64,000 nucleotides of DNA. It comes from Nocardioides ferulae (lineage in GTDB: Bacteria > Actinomycetota > Actinomycetes > Propionibacteriales > Nocardioidaceae). The position numbers were made by a program, and so were the translations under genes. Location: NCBI RefSeq assembly GCF_003660455.1, contig NZ_QZVR01000023.1, forward strand, positions 1 through 64,000. Direction: 5' to 3'. The notes under the pieces were generated by a model. The model did no database searches. It worked only from the letters and a program-made list of their open reading frames with translations, and was not told the origin of the DNA. Below, one piece after another: positions 8,973-17,233 of this stretch (the first letter of the stretch is position 1; each line of letters opens with the position of its first letter).

Positions 8973-8978
8973 GCCCGC

Positions 8979-9425
8979 ATGAGTCGATCCAGGCTGCGCA
9001 TCGTGCTCGCCGGCCCGGCCGGCGACGTCGTCGACGAGAGTCTTCACCTCGTCGAGGCGCTCGCGCGGGCCCTTCGCGATGCCGGCCACGAGGTGGTCTA
9101 CGCCGGTGCGGCCGAGGACGCCGAGCGGCTGGCGGCCACCGCCGTGCAGGAGGACGCCGATCTGGTGGGTCTCTGCCTGGGCGCCGGTGACCGGAGCGGA
9201 TCCCTGGCCGGCCGGGTGGCCGGTCGGCTGGCGGACGCGGGGGCGCCGGAGGTGTCGGTGTTCGAGGTCGGCGGTGCGCCGCTGGATGCGCCGGGGAGCG
9301 GCGCCGCCGACCGCCCCGGGTCGGCCACCTCGTTCGCCGCGGACGTGCCCGTCGGGGACGTCGTCGGCTGGGTGGCGGAGGTCGAGCGCAGCGCTGCGCA
9401 GCCTGCCGGCGACACGACCCCGTGA
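8979..9425 (+). CDS. Cobalamin-binding-domain-like small protein lacking the cobalamin motif
   Basis: This 148-residue protein resembles the C-terminal B12-binding domain of methylmalonyl-CoA mutase in layout: strand RIVLAGPAG, helix LVEALARALRDAGHEVVYAG, then DAERLAATAVQEDADLVGLCLGAG, where the mutase has EEVAQQAVDADVHIVGVSSLAAG. The DxHxxG loop that binds cobalamin in mutB of this window (GQDGHDRG) is here AGDVVDES, without the His. It therefore probably does not bind B12 in the base-off mode. It stands upstream of sucCD, whose substrate is succinyl-CoA, but any functional link is speculation. Pro/Ala-rich C-terminal residues look disordered. Confidence 0.55.
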   Translation: MSRSRLRIVLAGPAGDVVDESLHLVEALARALRDAGHEVVYAGAAEDAERLAATAVQEDADLVGLCLGAGDRSGSLAGRVAGRLADAGAPEVSVFEVGGAPLDAPGSGAADRPGSATSFAADVPVGDVVGWVAEVERSAAQPAGDTTP

Positions 9426-9529
9426 GGTCGTCGCCACGGGTTGAACCGGGCCGAATCGGTTACCGGCCGGTCGTATGGGCTGCGTCACGTCCGGCCCCCC
9501 AGCCCTCGTCGGCGACAGGGAAGCCGGAC

Positions 9530-9535
9530 TAGGGT
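9530..9535 (+). promoter_or_regulatory. Candidate -10 (TAGGGT) for sucCD
   Basis: TAGGGT lies 66 bp upstream of the sucC start in the 176-bp gap after the previous gene, predicting an mRNA leader of about 60 nt. The -35 region is not convincing. The assignment rests only on resemblance to TAnnnT. Confidence 0.35.
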
Positions 9536-9601
9536 GCCCCCCGACATCGGCGGCTCCGCTGCGTCGCCGTACCTCTCGAGTAGGACGTAGGTGGATTCCT
9601 C

Positions 9602-10762
9602 GTGGACCTGATGGAGTACCAGGCGAAGGAGCTCTTCGCCAAGCACGGAGTGCCCGGCACTCTCGGTGTCGTCGCACACACGCCTGCCGAGGCGCGGGCG
9701 GCCGCCGAGAAGCTCGGTGTGGTCGTGGTGAAGGCCCAGGTCAAGGCCGGTGGCCGAGGGAAGGCCGGCGGCGTCAAGCTGGCCAAGACGCCCGACGAGG
9801 CCGAGCAGCACGCCGAGGCGATCCTCGGCATGGACATCAAGGGCCACACCGTGCACCGGGTCCTGGTGGCGCCGGGCGCGAGCATCGAGGAGGAGTACTA
9901 CTTCTCCTTCCTGCTCGACCGGGCCAACCGCAACTACCTGTGCATCGCCAGCGTCGAGGGCGGGGTGGAGATCGAAGAGGTCGCCAAGACCAACCCCGAC
10001 GCGGTGAAGAAGATCGCGATCGACCCCGGCACCGGCGTCGACGAGGCGAAGGCGCGGGCGATCGTAGCCGAGGCCAAGTTCCCCGAGGCACTGGTCGACC
10101 AGGCCGTGCAGACCGTGCTGGCGCTGTGGAAGGTCTTCGTCGAGGAGGACGCCACCCTGGTCGAGGTGAACCCGCTCGCGCGGCTCACCGGCGACAAGCT
10201 CGAGGCGCTCGACGGCAAGGTGTCGCTCGACGCCAACGCCGACTTCCGGCACCCCGACCACGAGCAGTTCGAGCTCGGCGACGAGACCGACCCGCTCGAG
10301 GCGGCCGCGAAGGAGAAGAACCTCAATTACGTCAAGCTCGACGGTCAGGTCGGCATCATCGGCAACGGCGCGGGTCTGGTCATGTCGACGCTCGACGTGG
10401 TGGCCTACGCCGGCGAGAAGCACGGCGGCGTGAAGCCGGCGAACTTCCTCGACATCGGTGGCGGCGCGAACGCCCAGGTGATGGCCGACGGGCTGCACAT
10501 CATCCTCGGCGACGAGCAGGTCAAGAGCGTCTTCGTCAACGTCTTCGGTGGGATCACCGCCTGCGACCAGGTCGCCAACGGCATCAAGGGCGCCCTGGAG
10601 ATCCTGGGCGACGAGGCCACCAAGCCGCTCGTCGTCCGTCTCGACGGCAACAACGTCGAGGCCGGCCGCCAGATCCTGCAGGACCTGGCACACCCGCTGG
10701 TGACCATGGTCGACACGATGGACGGTGCGGCCGACAAGGCCGCCGAGCTCGCGAACGCGTAA
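9602..10762 (+). CDS. sucC: Succinyl-CoA synthetase (ADP/GDP-forming) beta subunit
   Basis: This is the TCA-cycle enzyme subunit that, with SucD, converts succinyl-CoA to succinate with substrate-level phosphorylation. The 386 residues have an N-terminal ATP-grasp domain (MDLMEYQAKELFAKHGVP, VVKAQVKAGGRGKAGGVKLA, VEVNPLARL) and a C-terminal CoA-ligase domain with GNGAGLVMSTLDVV and VNVFGGITACDQVANGI. Length is normal. The GTG at 9602 is taken as the start since the conserved Met-Asp-Leu-(Met)-Glu-Tyr N-terminus begins there. sucD follows 13 bp later in the same operon. Confidence 0.97.
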   Translation: MDLMEYQAKELFAKHGVPGTLGVVAHTPAEARAAAEKLGVVVVKAQVKAGGRGKAGGVKLAKTPDEAEQHAEAILGMDIKGHTVHRVLVAPGASIEEEYYFSFLLDRANRNYLCIASVEGGVEIEEVAKTNPDAVKKIAIDPGTGVDEAKARAIVAEAKFPEALVDQAVQTVLALWKVFVEEDATLVEVNPLARLTGDKLEALDGKVSLDANADFRHPDHEQFELGDETDPLEAAAKEKNLNYVKLDGQVGIIGNGAGLVMSTLDVVAYAGEKHGGVKPANFLDIGGGANAQVMADGLHIILGDEQVKSVFVNVFGGITACDQVANGIKGALEILGDEATKPLVVRLDGNNVEAGRQILQDLAHPLVTMVDTMDGAADKAAELANA

Positions 10763-10775
10763 GGACGAAGAAGAG

Positions 10776-11657
10776 ATGTCGATCTACCTCAACAAGGACT
10801 CCAAGATCATCGTCCAGGGCATGACGGGTGGGATGGGCTCCAAGCACACCACCCTGATGCTCGAGGCCGGCTCCCAGATCGTGGGCGGCGTGAACGCCCG
10901 CAAGGCCGGCACCTCGGTCGAGCTCGCCGGCAAGGAGCTGCCGGTGTTCGGCACCGTCGCGGAGGCGATGGCCGAGACCGGCGCCGACGTGTCGGTCGTC
11001 TTCGTGCCGCCGGCCTTCACCAAGGACGCCTGCATCGAGGCCATCGACGCCGGCATCGGCCTGCTCGTGGTCATCACCGAGGGCGTCCCGGTGCAGGACA
11101 CCGCCGAGGTGTTCGCCTACCTCGACGGCAAGTCCACCCGGATGATCGGCCCGAACTGCCCGGGGATCATCACCCCCGAGGAGTCGCTGGCCGGCATCAC
11201 CCCGCACACCATCGCGGGCAAGGGCCCGGTGGGTCTGGTGTCGAAGTCGGGCACGCTGACCTACCAGATGATGTACGAGCTGCGCGACTACGGCTTCTCG
11301 ACCGCCATCGGCATCGGCGGCGACCCGGTCATCGGCACCACCCACATCGACGCGCTCGAGGCCTTCGAGAACGACCCGGAGACCAAGGCGATCGTGATGA
11401 TCGGCGAGATCGGCGGCGACGCCGAGGAGCGGGCCGCGGCCTACATCAAGGAGCACGTCACCAAGCCGGTCGTCGGCTACGTGGCCGGCTTCACCGCCCC
11501 GGAGGGCAAGACGATGGGCCACGCCGGCGCCATCGTCTCCGGCTCCTCGGGCACCGCTCAGGCCAAGAAGGAGGCCCTCGAGGCGGTCGGCGTGAAGGTC
11601 GGCAAGACGCCGTCCGAGACCGCCGAGTTGATGCGCGAGGTCCTGAAGAACCTCTGA
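10776..11657 (+). CDS. sucD: Succinyl-CoA synthetase alpha subunit
   Basis: This subunit binds CoA and carries the phosphohistidine. The 293 residues contain the CoA-binding Rossmann part (SKIIVQGMTGGMGSKHTTLM), PNCPGIITPEE and the phosphohistidine segment KTMGHAGAIVSGSSGTAQAK (His in MGHAGA). ATG 10776 is preceded by AAGAAGAGAT-like purines. Earlier in-frame codons back to 10725 overlap sucC and are not needed. It is the last gene of the operon, followed by a hairpin terminator. Confidence 0.97.
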   Translation: MSIYLNKDSKIIVQGMTGGMGSKHTTLMLEAGSQIVGGVNARKAGTSVELAGKELPVFGTVAEAMAETGADVSVVFVPPAFTKDACIEAIDAGIGLLVVITEGVPVQDTAEVFAYLDGKSTRMIGPNCPGIITPEESLAGITPHTIAGKGPVGLVSKSGTLTYQMMYELRDYGFSTAIGIGGDPVIGTTHIDALEAFENDPETKAIVMIGEIGGDAEERAAAYIKEHVTKPVVGYVAGFTAPEGKTMGHAGAIVSGSSGTAQAKKEALEAVGVKVGKTPSETAELMREVLKNL

Positions 11658-11685
11658 GGCCCCAGCCTTTGCAGCACCACGACCG

Positions 11686-11712
11686 GACCCCCCGCCTCCT
11701 GGGCGGGGGGTC
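11686..11712 (+). terminator. Terminator of sucCD
   Basis: An 11-bp perfect stem (11686-11696 with 11702-11712) of C6/G6-rich sequence has a 5-nt loop. It begins 28 bp after the sucD stop codon and lies in the gap between converging genes. Confidence 0.8.
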
Positions 11713-11772
11713 TCGTCGCTCCTCGAGCTGCTTCGGCGGTGTCGGGGGCCGGACTTCACACGCGTTGCGGGA

Positions 11773-11792
11773 ATCGCCGGAGATCCGGCGAT
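11773..11792 (-). terminator. Hairpin at the 3' side of the minus-strand sigma-linked gene
   Basis: A perfect 8-bp inverted repeat (11773-11780 with 11785-11792) has a 4-nt AGAT loop. It is 13 bp beyond the stop codon of the minus-strand gene ending at 11806, so it fits a terminator for that transcript. Confidence 0.55.
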
Positions 11793-11805
11793 CCTGCGCC
11801 CGGCC

Positions 11806-13206
11806 TCAGCCCGCCAGGCCGGCCGCCCCCCCCAGCACCGCCGCGTCCTGCTCGACCAGGTCGGCGAGCTGTGAGTCCAGCTCGGCCTCGGTGAAGTCGC
11901 CGCTGATGTAGGAGGCCAGCACGAGACCGCTGACGGCCACGAACCGGTAGACCGCGGCCAACTGGCCGCCCTGGGTGGTCATCGCGAACGACAGCGAGTC
12001 GGCGCCGGTGCCGTCGTCGAGGACCGTGTAGGCCTGGTCGGTGTCGGACTCCTGCCCGGGTGCGGACTCGACCGCTGGGCAGGCAGCGACCGCGCCGCGC
12101 AGCTGCTCGACGATCGCCGGAGCCTGGTCCGGGGAGGCGAAGGTGACCAGCTCGCGGCTGCGCAGGAAGTCACCGAGGGTGACGGTGACCGCCGACCGGT
12201 CGGCGAAGTCGCCCGGCCACACGTCGCGCATCGTCCCGCACATCGCCGAGAGGTCGATGCCGCCGGCGTCGGGAGCCGGGCCGATCACCTGGTCGCCCTC
12301 CGGCAGGCCCTCCGCGAGGGGGAATCCGTCCGGGATCGGCGCGGCGTCGGCGGCGGCCCGGGGCTCGCTGGGCAGCTCGGTGCACGGGCTCGCCGAGAAC
12401 AGGCACATCGACGCGACCGGATAGGCCGACTCCTCGAGCACGTCGTCCAACGTCTGCGCGACCACGGCCTGGTCACCGGCGCCGCCGAAGAACGTCGACT
12501 CGTGCAGCACCGCGTTGCCGACCCGCACCAGCAGGTGGAGATAGCCGTCGGCGGTCAGCTCACCCTCGGAGCGCCACCGGTCGACGTAGACCAGCGTCTC
12601 GTCGCCGACAGCCGCGGAGAGCAGCGCAGACCCCGGTCCGTTCCTCGGCGCGGGGCACTCGCCCTCGAACCGGCCCTGGAACTCCTCGAGCACGGTCGCC
12701 GCGGCGTCGGCGTCCTCGTAGAGCAGCAGGTTCCGCTCGATGCCGCCCTCCTCCTGCCGGGCGGAGACCGACACCGCGTCCACCATCGCGACCGGGTAGT
12801 CCACGTCGAGGTTGTCGCCGCCGCACGGGGCCACGCCGCTCTCGATGCGGTAGCCGGGCACGCTCTTGACCTCGGAGCCGTCGTAGGCGTTGCGCTCCGG
12901 CATCCCGTAGGTCAGCGGGAACCCACCGGGGATCGAGGACCGCCAGCCCGTCTCCGAGCCGTCGCTGCCGTCGGTGCCCTGGGAGGCCGGAGGGATCGGC
13001 CGGTCGCTGCGGGATCCGCCGTCGGTGGCCAGCGCCAGCGGCGTGGCGACCAGGATCGTGGCGGCGGCGATGCCGCCGACCGCGGTGAGCGCGTTGTTGC
13101 GGCGCCGCATCCGGTCGCCGCGGCGGCGTACCTCGGTCGCGGGCAGGGGGTCCACGGGAAGTCCTCGCTGCTTGAAGGTCTCGAGCTCCTCGAACGGGTC
13201 AGGCAT
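11806..13206 (-). CDS. Single-pass membrane protein paired with an ECF sigma factor
   Basis: The 466 residues begin with a short cytoplasmic segment (MPDPFEELETFKQRGLPVDPLP, then RRRGDRMRRRN), one membrane segment at about 38-60, and a long extracytoplasmic part rich in Asp/Glu/Gly/Ser. The latter seems to contain two similar lobes, each with a GFPL(T/A) motif (PGGFPLTYGMPE and PDGFPLAEGLPE), and a few Cys. The ATG overlaps the 3' end of the sigma gene by 8 bp, so it is translationally coupled. This arrangement and topology suggest a sensor or anti-sigma role, but no zinc-binding anti-sigma HxxxCxxC motif is present. The family was not recognised. Confidence 0.6.
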   Translation of the reverse strand: MPDPFEELETFKQRGLPVDPLPATEVRRRGDRMRRRNNALTAVGGIAAATILVATPLALATDGGSRSDRPIPPASQGTDGSDGSETGWRSSIPGGFPLTYGMPERNAYDGSEVKSVPGYRIESGVAPCGGDNLDVDYPVAMVDAVSVSARQEEGGIERNLLLYEDADAAATVLEEFQGRFEGECPAPRNGPGSALLSAAVGDETLVYVDRWRSEGELTADGYLHLLVRVGNAVLHESTFFGGAGDQAVVAQTLDDVLEESAYPVASMCLFSASPCTELPSEPRAAADAAPIPDGFPLAEGLPEGDQVIGPAPDAGGIDLSAMCGTMRDVWPGDFADRSAVTVTLGDFLRSRELVTFASPDQAPAIVEQLRGAVAACPAVESAPGQESDTDQAYTVLDDGTGADSLSFAMTTQGGQLAAVYRFVAVSGLVLASYISGDFTEAELDSQLADLVEQDAAVLGGAAGLAG

Positions 13207-13711
13207 GGGTCGCTCCCTCCTGGTAGCCCCCGGGTGCGTCGTCGCTGAGCAGCGCGGCCAGCGCCGCGCGGCCGCGGCTGAGCCGGGCCTTGATGGTCCC
13301 CTCCGGTACGCCGACCTCCCGGGCCACGGCCTGGACCGGCAGGTCGGCGATGTGGTGCAGCACCAGCGCCTGGCGCTGTGCCTCGGGCAGCTGCTTGAGC
13401 GCCTCGACCAGCGCCACGTGCGACAGGCTCGGGGGAGCGGTCTCGGTGGCGGCGCCGACCGCCCGGTCGACGGGGCGCCGGCCACGCACGGTGCGGCGCC
13501 AGCGGCTCACCGCCAGCCGGTAGGCGGTGGTGCGCACCCACGCCTCGGGGTACTCCGCCTTGTCCAGCTTCCGCCGGTGGGCCCAGGCACGCACGAACGC
13601 CTCCTGGACGCACTCCTGCGCCTCGTCGCGATCCCCGATCATGGCGTAGAGCTGCCCCACGATCCGTTGGAACGACGCGGTGTAGAAGTCGTCGAACTCG
13701 CGTTCGTCCAT
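13199..13711 (-). CDS. SigE-family ECF RNA polymerase sigma factor
   Basis: The 170 residues show sigma-70 region 2 (FDDFYTASFQRIVGQLYAMIGDRDEAQECVQEAFVRAW), a following WVRTTAYRLAVSRWRR segment, and region 4 (ALKQLPEAQRQALVLHHIADLPVQAVAREVGVPEGTIKARLSRGRAAL) with a helix-turn-helix. The layout is that of the actinobacterial SigE-type ECF family. ATG 13711 is chosen because region 2 begins immediately after it; the upstream extension of the frame to 14266 has no sigma homology and overlaps another gene. The 140-bp gap to the gene at 13852 would hold its promoter. The target promoters are unknown. Confidence 0.88.
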   Translation of the reverse strand: MDEREFDDFYTASFQRIVGQLYAMIGDRDEAQECVQEAFVRAWAHRRKLDKAEYPEAWVRTTAYRLAVSRWRRTVRGRRPVDRAVGAATETAPPSLSHVALVEALKQLPEAQRQALVLHHIADLPVQAVAREVGVPEGTIKARLSRGRAALAALLSDDAPGGYQEGATHA

Positions 13712-13851
13712 GACCTCTCGTCCCGTCTCGTCTCTGTGCCCCGCGGTGTCATCGGGGCTCGGTCGGGAGGGATACGCCGCGACCTGCCCCACGGTTGCAC
13801 GCCGGGGGCAGATTTCTGCGCAGCGCCGGCGGGGCCGGCACCGTGCCGCGG

Positions 13852-15786
13852 TCAGCCGCGCGGCTGCGGCCCCGGCAGCCGGTCCAGCCGGGCCAGCGCC
13901 CGCTCGGCCAGGGCCAGGAACGGCTCGTCGCCGAGGTCGGCGCCGGGAGCCGGGACGAAGCCCAGCTGGGCCACCGCGGTGCCGCGCCGCAGCAGCGCCA
14001 TCAAGAAGCGCACCGACTCCTGGTCGGAGATCTCGGTGGTCACCTCCCAGACACTGAGGTCCGTCGCGTCCGTGGCGACCTGGCGAAGCTGTCGCACATC
14101 GGTGCCGAGCTGGTCCTCGGAGCAGTCGCCCATGCGGCCCCGGATCTGCGCCACGAACGCACGGGCCTTGGCGGCGGGCAGGGCGCCGACGGTCTCGGTG
14201 AGCCCGAACGCGTCGGGCAGCCGGGCCTCGGGGACCACGAACGTGCGGGTCAGGTTGCGCGACCACCGGACGCCCTCGAACCCGCCCGAGAACGACGCCT
14301 GGTCACAGGTGGTGGAGGCGTCGTTGGCGACGGCGCGGGCCGGCTCGTTGCCCACCCAGGGCCGGCGGACCTCGCCCGCCGGCGGCAGGTCGATCTCGGA
14401 GAGCATCGCGGCCACCTGCCCGGTCGGGACCGGCGGAGCGGGGCGCAGCCGCGGCCGCGTCGCACACTCGCCGCCGTCGGGGAGTCGGCACAGGGCGTCG
14501 ACGGCCTCGGTGAGCAGGCGCAGCACCGGCTTCGGCTCGAGCGGACCGGTGCCCGGCACGCGGGTCAGCACGGTCGTCACCAGCCCCCCAGAGCGGGCCA
14601 CGCCCGCGACCAGACCGTCGGGGCTCTCGGGCCCCTGGGCGCCCGCCCAGTCGCGCAGCGACACGATCGTCGCCTCGTCGCCGAGCCCCTGGCCCTGCCA
14701 GGTCGACAGCAGCTGGGCGCGCTCCTCCTGGCAGCCGGCGAACCACCCGACCGTGGCCCGGAAGGTCCGCTCTGCCCGCTCGGTGGAGACCGACGCCTCA
14801 CTGAGCTGGTACGCCGCGGGGCCGGACGGTGCCGGCCGGGTGCCCGGCTGGGCGCTGGGCCGGCCACCTGGGCGGGTGCCCGGCCGATCCACCTGGCCCG
14901 CCAGCTCGCGCACGAGGGCCGCGCTGCCGCGCCGGTCGGCGTACCTCTCGGGCTGGCAGGGCAGCACCAGTCCGGTGCCCTCGGTGTTGGCGTGGGTGTC
15001 GGTGACGGTCCAGCGGGTGCCGGCGAGCGCCTCGTCGAAGGACGTGGCCGCGAGGAGCGACTCCTCGGGCAGCACCTCCTCCGGCTCGGGCGGGGTGGCC
15101 GGGCCGGCGCCGTTGCGGGTGGAGGCCGAGGGCTCGTGGCCGCCGTCGAGGGTGGGCTGCACCCCGGTGGTGTCGGTGACCACCACGCCGGTGACCAGCA
15201 GGGCGGCCACGGTCGCCGCGGCGCCCGCCGCGGTGTGGGTGCGCCGGCGCGCGGCGCCCGCGCGCCGCAGGATGGAGCCTCGTGGCCAGCGCACCTCCTC
15301 GGCGGCGGCGGCCAGCGGCTCCCACAGCGGCCGGATGGCCGTCGTCGGCACGTCGCGGTGCACGGCGAACTGGGCGGTGGCCAGCTGCAACTGGCGGGCC
15401 GCCTCCTCCGGCGGCAGGCCCACCTCGCGCGCCATCTGGTCCATCGACACCGTGGCCAGCTGGGTCAGCAGCAGCGCCTTGCGCTGCACGGTCGGCAGCT
15501 TCGCGAGGCCGTCGAGGGTGGCCCGGGCCTCGTCGGACAGGTCCTTGTCGCGGCGGCGCAGCCGGGCCGCGCTCCGGCGCAGCGCCCGCGACCAGGCGTG
15601 CTCACGGGCCCAGGCCTCGGGGTCGGGCGAGCGGGACACCTTCGGCCAGTGGTGCCAGGCGACCACGAAGGTGTCGCGCACCGCGGCCCGGGCGGAGGAG
15701 AGGTCGCCGGTGAGGGCGAAGGCCTGCAGCAGCAGTCGCCCGCGCACATCCTGGTAGAACGTGTCGAATCCGTCGGGGTCCCTCAT
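13852..15786 (-). CDS. Fusion of a sigma-70-like domain with a membrane-anchored extracytoplasmic domain
   Basis: The 644 residues start with an ECF/SigE-like module: region-2-like GFDTFYQDVRGRLLLQAFALTGDLSSARAAVRDTFVVAW (about 6-44) and region-4-like LAKLPTVQRKALLLTQLATVSMDQMAREVGLPPEEAARQLQLA (about 94-136). A membrane segment follows at about 184-204, then a 440-residue Pro/Gly/Arg/Asp-rich outer part with several Cys. The first helices match the neighbouring sigma factor in arrangement, but the -10 recognition helix is degenerate, so it may not work as a sigma factor. ATG 15786 fits region 2 being N-terminal. The frame remains open far upstream, overlapping the next gene, which is a GC-rich artefact. 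Confidence 0.6.
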   Translation of the reverse strand: MRDPDGFDTFYQDVRGRLLLQAFALTGDLSSARAAVRDTFVVAWHHWPKVSRSPDPEAWAREHAWSRALRRSAARLRRRDKDLSDEARATLDGLAKLPTVQRKALLLTQLATVSMDQMAREVGLPPEEAARQLQLATAQFAVHRDVPTTAIRPLWEPLAAAAEEVRWPRGSILRRAGAARRRTHTAAGAAATVAALLVTGVVVTDTTGVQPTLDGGHEPSASTRNGAGPATPPEPEEVLPEESLLAATSFDEALAGTRWTVTDTHANTEGTGLVLPCQPERYADRRGSAALVRELAGQVDRPGTRPGGRPSAQPGTRPAPSGPAAYQLSEASVSTERAERTFRATVGWFAGCQEERAQLLSTWQGQGLGDEATIVSLRDWAGAQGPESPDGLVAGVARSGGLVTTVLTRVPGTGPLEPKPVLRLLTEAVDALCRLPDGGECATRPRLRPAPPVPTGQVAAMLSEIDLPPAGEVRRPWVGNEPARAVANDASTTCDQASFSGGFEGVRWSRNLTRTFVVPEARLPDAFGLTETVGALPAAKARAFVAQIRGRMGDCSEDQLGTDVRQLRQVATDATDLSVWEVTTEISDQESVRFLMALLRRGTAVAQLGFVPAPGADLGDEPFLALAERALARLDRLPGPQPRG

Positions 15787-15921
15787 GGCGCCGTCCACCG
15801 TAACCGGGCGCGACCGGGCGGGGCGAACCCGTCCGGACCCGTCTCGCCGGCGCGGACGATCGGTGGGTCCTCGGCGTGGCACCGCGGCGGGCACCGCAGG
15901 GTTGGCGATGATCGATGGACC

Positions 15922-17211
15922 ATGACCTCGCTGCTGCCCTCCTCCGCCACCCGTGCGCGAGGTCCGCGGGGGACCGGAGAGGCTCGCCGCGACCTGCGGC
16001 ACCGCCGGCCCCTGCTGCTGACGGCGCTGGCCGGCGGGGCGTCCGCGGCGGGCGCGACCCTGCTGCTGTGCCTGGCGACGGCCCTCGCCGGCTGGTTCCT
16101 CACCGACGCCGGCGCGCACGGTGCGCCGCGGGACGCGCTGCGCACCGGCGCGCTCGGCTGGCTGATGGCGCACGGCTCGGGCGTCCACGTCGACTCGGTC
16201 TCGGTGACCGTGCTGCCGCTGGGGGTGACGCTGCTGGCCGGCTGGGCCAGCTGGCGGCTGGGCCATCGGGTGGGTGCCGCGGTCTCCGGCCACGGCCCCG
16301 ACGCCGACGCCCTCGCCGACGGGCAGCGCGACTGGACCGTCCCGGTCGGGGTCGTCGCTTTCGCCGCCGGCTACGCCGCGACGGCGCTGTCCACGCTCGC
16401 CCTCGCCGGCACCGAGGCCACCGCGCCGGCCGCCGGCGGGGTGCTGCGCTGGTCCCTCCTGCTCGCCGTCGCGATCGGCGGGCCGGCACTGGCGGTCGGC
16501 TCGGGGCGGGCCGCGATCTGGGCGCGGGTGGTGCCCGGCACCGTCCCGGGCGCGCTCGAGGTGTCTCGCCGGCTGCTGGTGTGGTGGCTCGCGCTGTCGG
16601 CCGCCGTCCTCGTCGTGGCCCTTCTCGCCGACCTCGGCACCGCCCTGAACGTGATGGCCCAGCTGCACACCGACGCCGGGGAGGCGACCGTGTTCACGGT
16701 GCTGACCGCCACGGTCGTGCCGAACGCGGTCGTCTTCGCCGGCTCCTACCTGCTCGGCCCCGGATTCACCGTCGGCGCCGGCACCCTGGTCGCGCCGACC
16801 GCTGTGGTGGTCGGTCCGCTGCCGATGTTCCCGCTGCTCGCCGCCCTCCCCGACAGCGGTCCGACCCCGGCCTGGGTGGCCTGGCTGATGCTGCTGCCCC
16901 CGCTGGTCGCGGCCGCGGCGACGGCCCGCACCCTGCTCCGTGGACCGGGCCGCCGAGCCCGGCTCGGGTGGGTCGAGACGATGGTCCGCGGCACGCTCGG
17001 CGGCGTGCTGGCCGGTGTGGCCTTCGGGGTGTCGGCCGCCGTGGCCGGTGGCGCCGTCGGCCCGGGCCGGATGCGCGAGGTTGGCCCGCTCGTCTCCGAC
17101 GTGCTGGTGCACGGCGTGGCCACCTTCGGCGTCGGCGGACTGCTCGGTGCGCTGGTGGCCGTGCTGTGGCAGCGCCGGGCGGCCGCCCGGACACCGGCGG
17201 CGGGGCACTGA
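15922..17211 (+). CDS. DUF6350-type polytopic membrane protein
   Basis: The 429 residues begin with a basic N-terminus and hold about ten hydrophobic segments (for example LLLTALAGGASAAGATLLLCLATALAGWF, GVVAFAAGYAATALSTLALAG, LLVWWLALSAAVLVVALLADL). It matches what I know of the DUF6350 family (sometimes named PerM-like cell division protein) that occurs before purN/purH in actinobacteria. The biochemical role is unknown. The ATG at 15922 is divergent from the minus-strand gene at 15786, and purN begins 22 bp after the stop. The surrounding frame is open far upstream, so the start rests on where ordinary membrane protein sequence begins. Confidence 0.75.
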   Translation: MTSLLPSSATRARGPRGTGEARRDLRHRRPLLLTALAGGASAAGATLLLCLATALAGWFLTDAGAHGAPRDALRTGALGWLMAHGSGVHVDSVSVTVLPLGVTLLAGWASWRLGHRVGAAVSGHGPDADALADGQRDWTVPVGVVAFAAGYAATALSTLALAGTEATAPAAGGVLRWSLLLAVAIGGPALAVGSGRAAIWARVVPGTVPGALEVSRRLLVWWLALSAAVLVVALLADLGTALNVMAQLHTDAGEATVFTVLTATVVPNAVVFAGSYLLGPGFTVGAGTLVAPTAVVVGPLPMFPLLAALPDSGPTPAWVAWLMLLPPLVAAAATARTLLRGPGRRARLGWVETMVRGTLGGVLAGVAFGVSAAVAGGAVGPGRMREVGPLVSDVLVHGVATFGVGGLLGALVAVLWQRRAAARTPAAGH

Positions 17212-17221
17212 CCCGCAGCCG

Positions 17222-17227
17222 TAGACT
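17222..17227 (+). promoter_or_regulatory. -10 element TAGACT for a leaderless purN transcript
   Basis: TAGACT is followed by six bases and then the GTG start of purN at 17234, with no ribosome binding site between. Spacing is identical to that seen before the gene at 8979, supporting leaderless transcription. No -35 was identified. Confidence 0.45.
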
Positions 17228-17233
17228 CCGGGC

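Noticed and set aside
8776..8978. c-di-AMP (ydaO) riboswitch in the leader of the M23 peptidase gene
   Set aside because: Genes of this type often have one, but the conserved blocks that I know of the aptamer are not present; only a bulged dyad is seen.
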